DNA of 64,000 nucleotides from Prochlorococcus marinus str. MIT 9312. Lineage in GTDB: Bacteria > Cyanobacteriota > Cyanobacteriia > PCC-6307 > Cyanobiaceae. The position numbers and the translations under genes are program-made. Location of the stretch: contig NC_007577.1 of NCBI RefSeq assembly GCF_000012645.1, positions 1,116,001-1,180,000 of the forward strand, read 5' to 3'. Below the pieces are notes generated by a model. That model was given only the letters and a program-made list of their open reading frames with translations, searched no databases and was not told where the DNA came from. Position 1 is the stretch's first letter. Each line of letters opens with the position of its first letter. Below are positions 61,389 to 64,000 of the stretch, piece by piece.

Positions 61389-61540
61389 TTTACCTCACAC
61401 TAAAGTAACCCAATAAAATGGGGTATACATACTGTATCTAAAGAAACAATCTTGAAATGATATAAAAGTTTCAAGGAGATGTAACCATTGATACTTTCCA
61501 TATATCAAGAATATTTGACATATCAATATTTTTTGATTTG

Positions 61541-62416
61541 TTAATTTACTTTTTTTATTAGTGGATATCCCAAAAATTCTCTTTCCTCTCTCCAAGATGA
61601 TGCAACTTCTCTTGCTAATTTTCTAATCTTTTCAATATATTGAGCACGGTCTGTAACTGAAATAACTCCCCTGGCATCGAGCAGATTAAAAGTATGACTA
61701 CATTTCAGAACAAAATCAAGCGCGGGATATGTTAATTTCTTTTCTATTAAAGAATTTGCCTCTTCTTGGTAAATTTCAAATAATTTCCTCAGATTATCAG
61801 GATTAGATTCAGTAAAATTATATTCGCATTGACTTTTTTCAAATTGAAGCCAAATATCACTATATTTCAAATTTTTGTTCCAACTTAAGTCCCAGATACT
61901 TTCCTTATCCTGCAAAAACATTGCAATTCTCTCTAATCCAAAGGTGATTTCAATTGGGATTGGATTACAATCAAACCCTCCGCATTGCTGAAAATAGGTG
62001 AATTGAGTAACTTCCATTCCGTCTAGCCATACTTCCCAACCCACTCCCCAAGCTCCAAGAGTTGGCGACTCCCAATTATCTTCAACAAATCTTATGTCAT
62101 GATTTTTAGGTTCTATTCCAAGAGATTCCAGACATTTTAAATATTTTTCTTGAATCCCATCAGGGGAAGGCTTAATTATTACTTGATATTGAAAGTAATG
62201 TTGAGCACGATTAGGATTATCTCCAAATCTTCCGTCTGTTGGTCTTCTACATGGCTCGGCATATGCAACCGACCAAGGTTCCGGTCCAATAGCCCTCAAA
62301 AAGGTATGAGGATTCATTGTGCCAGCACCCTTTTCAGTATCGTAAGGCTGCATAATCAAACAACCTTCTTTAGACCAAAAATTATTTAGATTTTGAATTA
62401 TATCCTGAAAAAACAT
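61541..62416 (-). CDS. glyQ: Glycyl-tRNA synthetase alpha subunit
   Basis: 291 residues from ATG 62416: [20 protein letters not shown], then [60 protein letters not shown] and [17 protein letters not shown]. It is the catalytic half of the alpha2beta2 enzyme; glyS is not in this window. Full length. Confidence 0.97.
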   Translation of the reverse strand: MFFQDIIQNLNNFWSKEGCLIMQPYDTEKGAGTMNPHTFLRAIGPEPWSVAYAEPCRRPTDGRFGDNPNRAQHYFQYQVIIKPSPDGIQEKYLKCLESLGIEPKNHDIRFVEDNWESPTLGAWGVGWEVWLDGMEVTQFTYFQQCGGFDCNPIPIEITFGLERIAMFLQDKESIWDLSWNKNLKYSDIWLQFEKSQCEYNFTESNPDNLRKLFEIYQEEANSLIEKKLTYPALDFVLKCSHTFNLLDARGVISVTDRAQYIEKIRKLAREVASSWREEREFLGYPLIKKVN

Positions 62417-62570
62417 CAATTTTTAAAAAGTGAAAAATTTAGATCAATGCCATTAAATATAATAACAAAGCTTAAAAACAAAAATATCTTCAACTCTAAG
62501 TTCTGAAAAGTATTATCTAGTAAAAAGCTATAATTAAAATAAAATCCTTGATAAATACATAAATTAGAAA

Positions 62571-62960
62571 TTAATTATGAAAAAAATCTAGTGGCAATGG
62601 TCCAAAAGTACTAGATTCTTTATATTGCTGTTCATACTGACTGGTTAATAAAATCCCTTCACCAATACCAGTTTCAGATCTAATAAAAACATTCCCAGTT
62701 TTTTGATTACCTTTTAAAAAAACACTTCCATCAGCATGAAGGGATTCTAAATTCACAAATTTAATTGAGGAATATCTTTCAGTAATTGATTTCAATGCTT
62801 CAATAGCTTTAGTATCACTAGGTGCCATTATTCCTATTGTTAGCCAATCAGCATTAAAAATATTTGCTTCTAGTTCTTCTAATATTTTTTTTACTTGACT
62901 ATTGCTTAATTGAGGAGCCGTTCTAAGACCGTTTAAATCAACTAACTTATTTATTTCCAT
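62571..62960 (-). CDS. DUF1824 protein
   Basis: 129 residues: NGLRTAPQLSNSQVKKILEE, then ADWLTIGIMAPSDTKAIEAL, FVNLESLHADGSVFLKGNQK and GEGILLTSQYEQQYKESSTF with the ending GPLPLDFF. This matches the cyanobacterial DUF1824 family. Function unknown. Downstream of a tautomerase gene on the same strand. Confidence 0.8.
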   Translation of the reverse strand: MEINKLVDLNGLRTAPQLSNSQVKKILEELEANIFNADWLTIGIMAPSDTKAIEALKSITERYSSIKFVNLESLHADGSVFLKGNQKTGNVFIRSETGIGEGILLTSQYEQQYKESSTFGPLPLDFFHN

Positions 62961-62983
62961 TTAATTAATACCTAAAATAATAA

Positions 62984-63316
62984 TTAACCAAAGGTTCTTC
63001 CATTCCAAGCCCACATTGAAGCAGGCACATCCTCGAAAGAAATATAAATCTTATCTATTGGAATTCCTATTTTCTCATATACAAAATTAGATATTGGCTT
63101 TGCTATTTCTGAAGGAGTTAAAGAGCCTATTGACTTAATCTCTAAAAAACAACAAGGGCTTTCATCTTCGAAATACATATCAGAGTTATCATCTAATTTA
63201 GCCATAACAAATCTTTTTGATTTATTTGTTAAAGATGAAACCAATATTGAGATTTCTTCAAGTAATTTTTTCTTGTCCTCTATTTTGGCTGAAGTAGAAA
63301 CATTAATGTAAGGCAT
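62984..63316 (-). CDS. MIF-like phenylpyruvate tautomerase
   Basis: 110 residues: MPYINVSTSAKIEDKKKLLE, then KRFVMAKLDDNSDMYFEDES, and the end DVPASMWAWNGRTFG. Pro2 is the catalytic base of this superfamily. A cyanobacterial MIF homologue. It starts two bases after the stop of a 56-residue gene. Confidence 0.88.
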   Translation of the reverse strand: MPYINVSTSAKIEDKKKLLEEISILVSSLTNKSKRFVMAKLDDNSDMYFEDESPCCFLEIKSIGSLTPSEIAKPISNFVYEKIGIPIDKIYISFEDVPASMWAWNGRTFG

Positions 63317-63318
63317 AT

Positions 63319-63489
63319 TTATGCAGCTAAATTATCTTTTTGAAAATCATTCTGTAGATTAAAAGTTTTATTTTTTAAAACTTTTTTTGATGAAAGATAT
63401 GCCATATCGTATTCACTTATTCCGTTTTTATATGGATTGAAAAGAGCATTTTTAGATCTACTTTTTTTGCTCTTTTTGAATTCAATCAT
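63319..63489 (-). CDS. 56-aa basic hypothetical protein
   Basis: ATG 63489 to TAA 63319: MIEFKKSKKSRSKNALFNPY, then KNGISEYDMAYLSSKKVLKN. Strongly basic at the start. Same operon as the tautomerase. No family recognised. Confidence 0.5.
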   Translation of the reverse strand: MIEFKKSKKSRSKNALFNPYKNGISEYDMAYLSSKKVLKNKTFNLQNDFQKDNLAA

Positions 63490-63644
63490 TTTTAACTAAA
63501 TTATTAATTAATAATTTAACTTTTTTTGAATAGATGTCTAGTTTTTTTAAAGATCTTTAATTAATTAAATGCAAAATACATTTCAAAAACACAATATTAA
63601 TATCTATTTACTAAATTTAAAGGGCGTCTTAAATAATTATCATT

Positions 63645-64000
63645 TTGGAAGTTTTAAATATTTATCAAAGAAGGAAACTGGATGAGAGCAATGATGAAGA
63701 ATTTTATTCTGACCCAAAATTTGTTTATCATTTAGATGCAAACTTCAGGCGATATCTATCATATGTTTATAAAAATGAAATTTCAGATTATTCAACAGTA
63801 CTCGACTTAATGTCCAGTTGGGATAGTTATTTACCTGAAGAGAAAAAATATAAAAAGGTTATCGGGCATGGCTTAAACAAACAAGAACTTGAGAAAAACA
63901 AAATTTTTGATACTTATTGGACACAAAATTTCAATTTGAATCAAAAAATTCCTCTAAATAACGAAAGTGTTGATTATTGTTTAATGGTCGCAGCTTGGCA
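63645..64000 (+). CDS. Methyltransferase-like protein, 5' part only
   Basis: An open frame from TTG 63645 past the right edge (118 codons). FYSDPKFVYHLDANFRRYLS, then VLDLMSSWDSYLPEEKKYKK, VIGHGLNKQELEKNKIF and NESVDYCLMVAAW. The DLMSSWDSYLP and VIGHGLN blocks resemble a SAM-dependent methyltransferase-type Rossmann fold common in cyanobacteria. No ATG is available near the start. Confidence 0.65.
   Translation, partial: MEVLNIYQRRKLDESNDEEFYSDPKFVYHLDANFRRYLSYVYKNEISDYSTVLDLMSSWDSYLPEEKKYKKVIGHGLNKQELEKNKIFDTYWTQNFNLNQKIPLNNESVDYCLMVAAW

Noticed and set aside
61395-61595. 66-codon minus-strand frame between porin and glyQ
   Set aside because: Begins inside the glyQ 3' end in another frame and covers the porin leader; no ribosome site or family pattern.
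1-64000. CRISPR array, insertion sequence or prophage
   Set aside because: No regularly spaced repeats, transposase or phage structural gene was found on reading both strands.

Overview
The window comes from a very AT-rich marine picocyanobacterium, almost certainly a high-light-adapted Prochlorococcus. The evidence is psbD overlapping psbC, ycf4, ycf39, petM, several high-light-inducible (hli) genes, cyanobacterial ncRNAs (Yfr1 and a Yfr2-type RNA), compact operons of tiny genes, and families typical of this genus (DUF1651, DUF2839, DUF3303, DUF3721, DUF3764). I see no rRNA, CRISPR array, insertion sequence or prophage.

Layout. (1) 1-9.3 kb: a type IV pilus structural cluster on the minus strand with six prepilin-like proteins. 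One of them is a modular pilin ending in a von Willebrand A-like domain that runs off the window. The cluster faces a TPR/O-GlcNAc-transferase-like glycosyltransferase and is followed by a methyltransferase. (2) 9.6-31 kb: an accessory stretch dominated by proteins of 35-120 residues. Recognisable genes are rluF, an SRAP-domain protein, a DUF411/DUF3721/PepSY metal-handling cassette next to a decayed MauE-like gene, an Nramp-like transporter without the family metal-site motif, an LeuT-type symporter, selO, a periplasmic cupin and an hli cassette. At least three small genes here look frameshifted or broken. (3) 31-56.8 kb: core genome, with ychF; an HlyD-type adaptor overlapping polA, then cysS and dxr; a second hli cassette; the three-gene pnt transhydrogenase operon; NTRC, infA, ycf39, petM, ilvN, a cyclophilin-like lipoprotein, ycf4, psbD-psbC, maf, cobQ and a small ferredoxin. 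(4) 56.8-57.9 kb: a gene-poor RNA locus with a repeat-rich unexplained stretch, a Yfr2-family RNA, Yfr1 and tRNA-Ser(CGA). (5) 57.9-64 kb: iron uptake (futA diverging from a PiuC-like dioxygenase), a small secreted protein, an outer-membrane porin, glyQ, DUF1824, a MIF-like tautomerase, and the start of a methyltransferase-like gene at the right edge.

How genes work together. The pilin cluster probably builds a fibre with a specialised tip or minor-pilin complex, and the glycosyltransferase is a candidate modifier. The hli cassettes, psbDC, ycf4, ycf39, petM and NTRC serve photosystem assembly, protection and redox control. pntA1-A2-B balances NADH and NADPH. futA and piuC serve iron acquisition. 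Many starts are TTG or GTG and many neighbours overlap as ATGA or TAATG, so several starts given here are chosen from context. All family calls come from reading the sequence; no database search was run.
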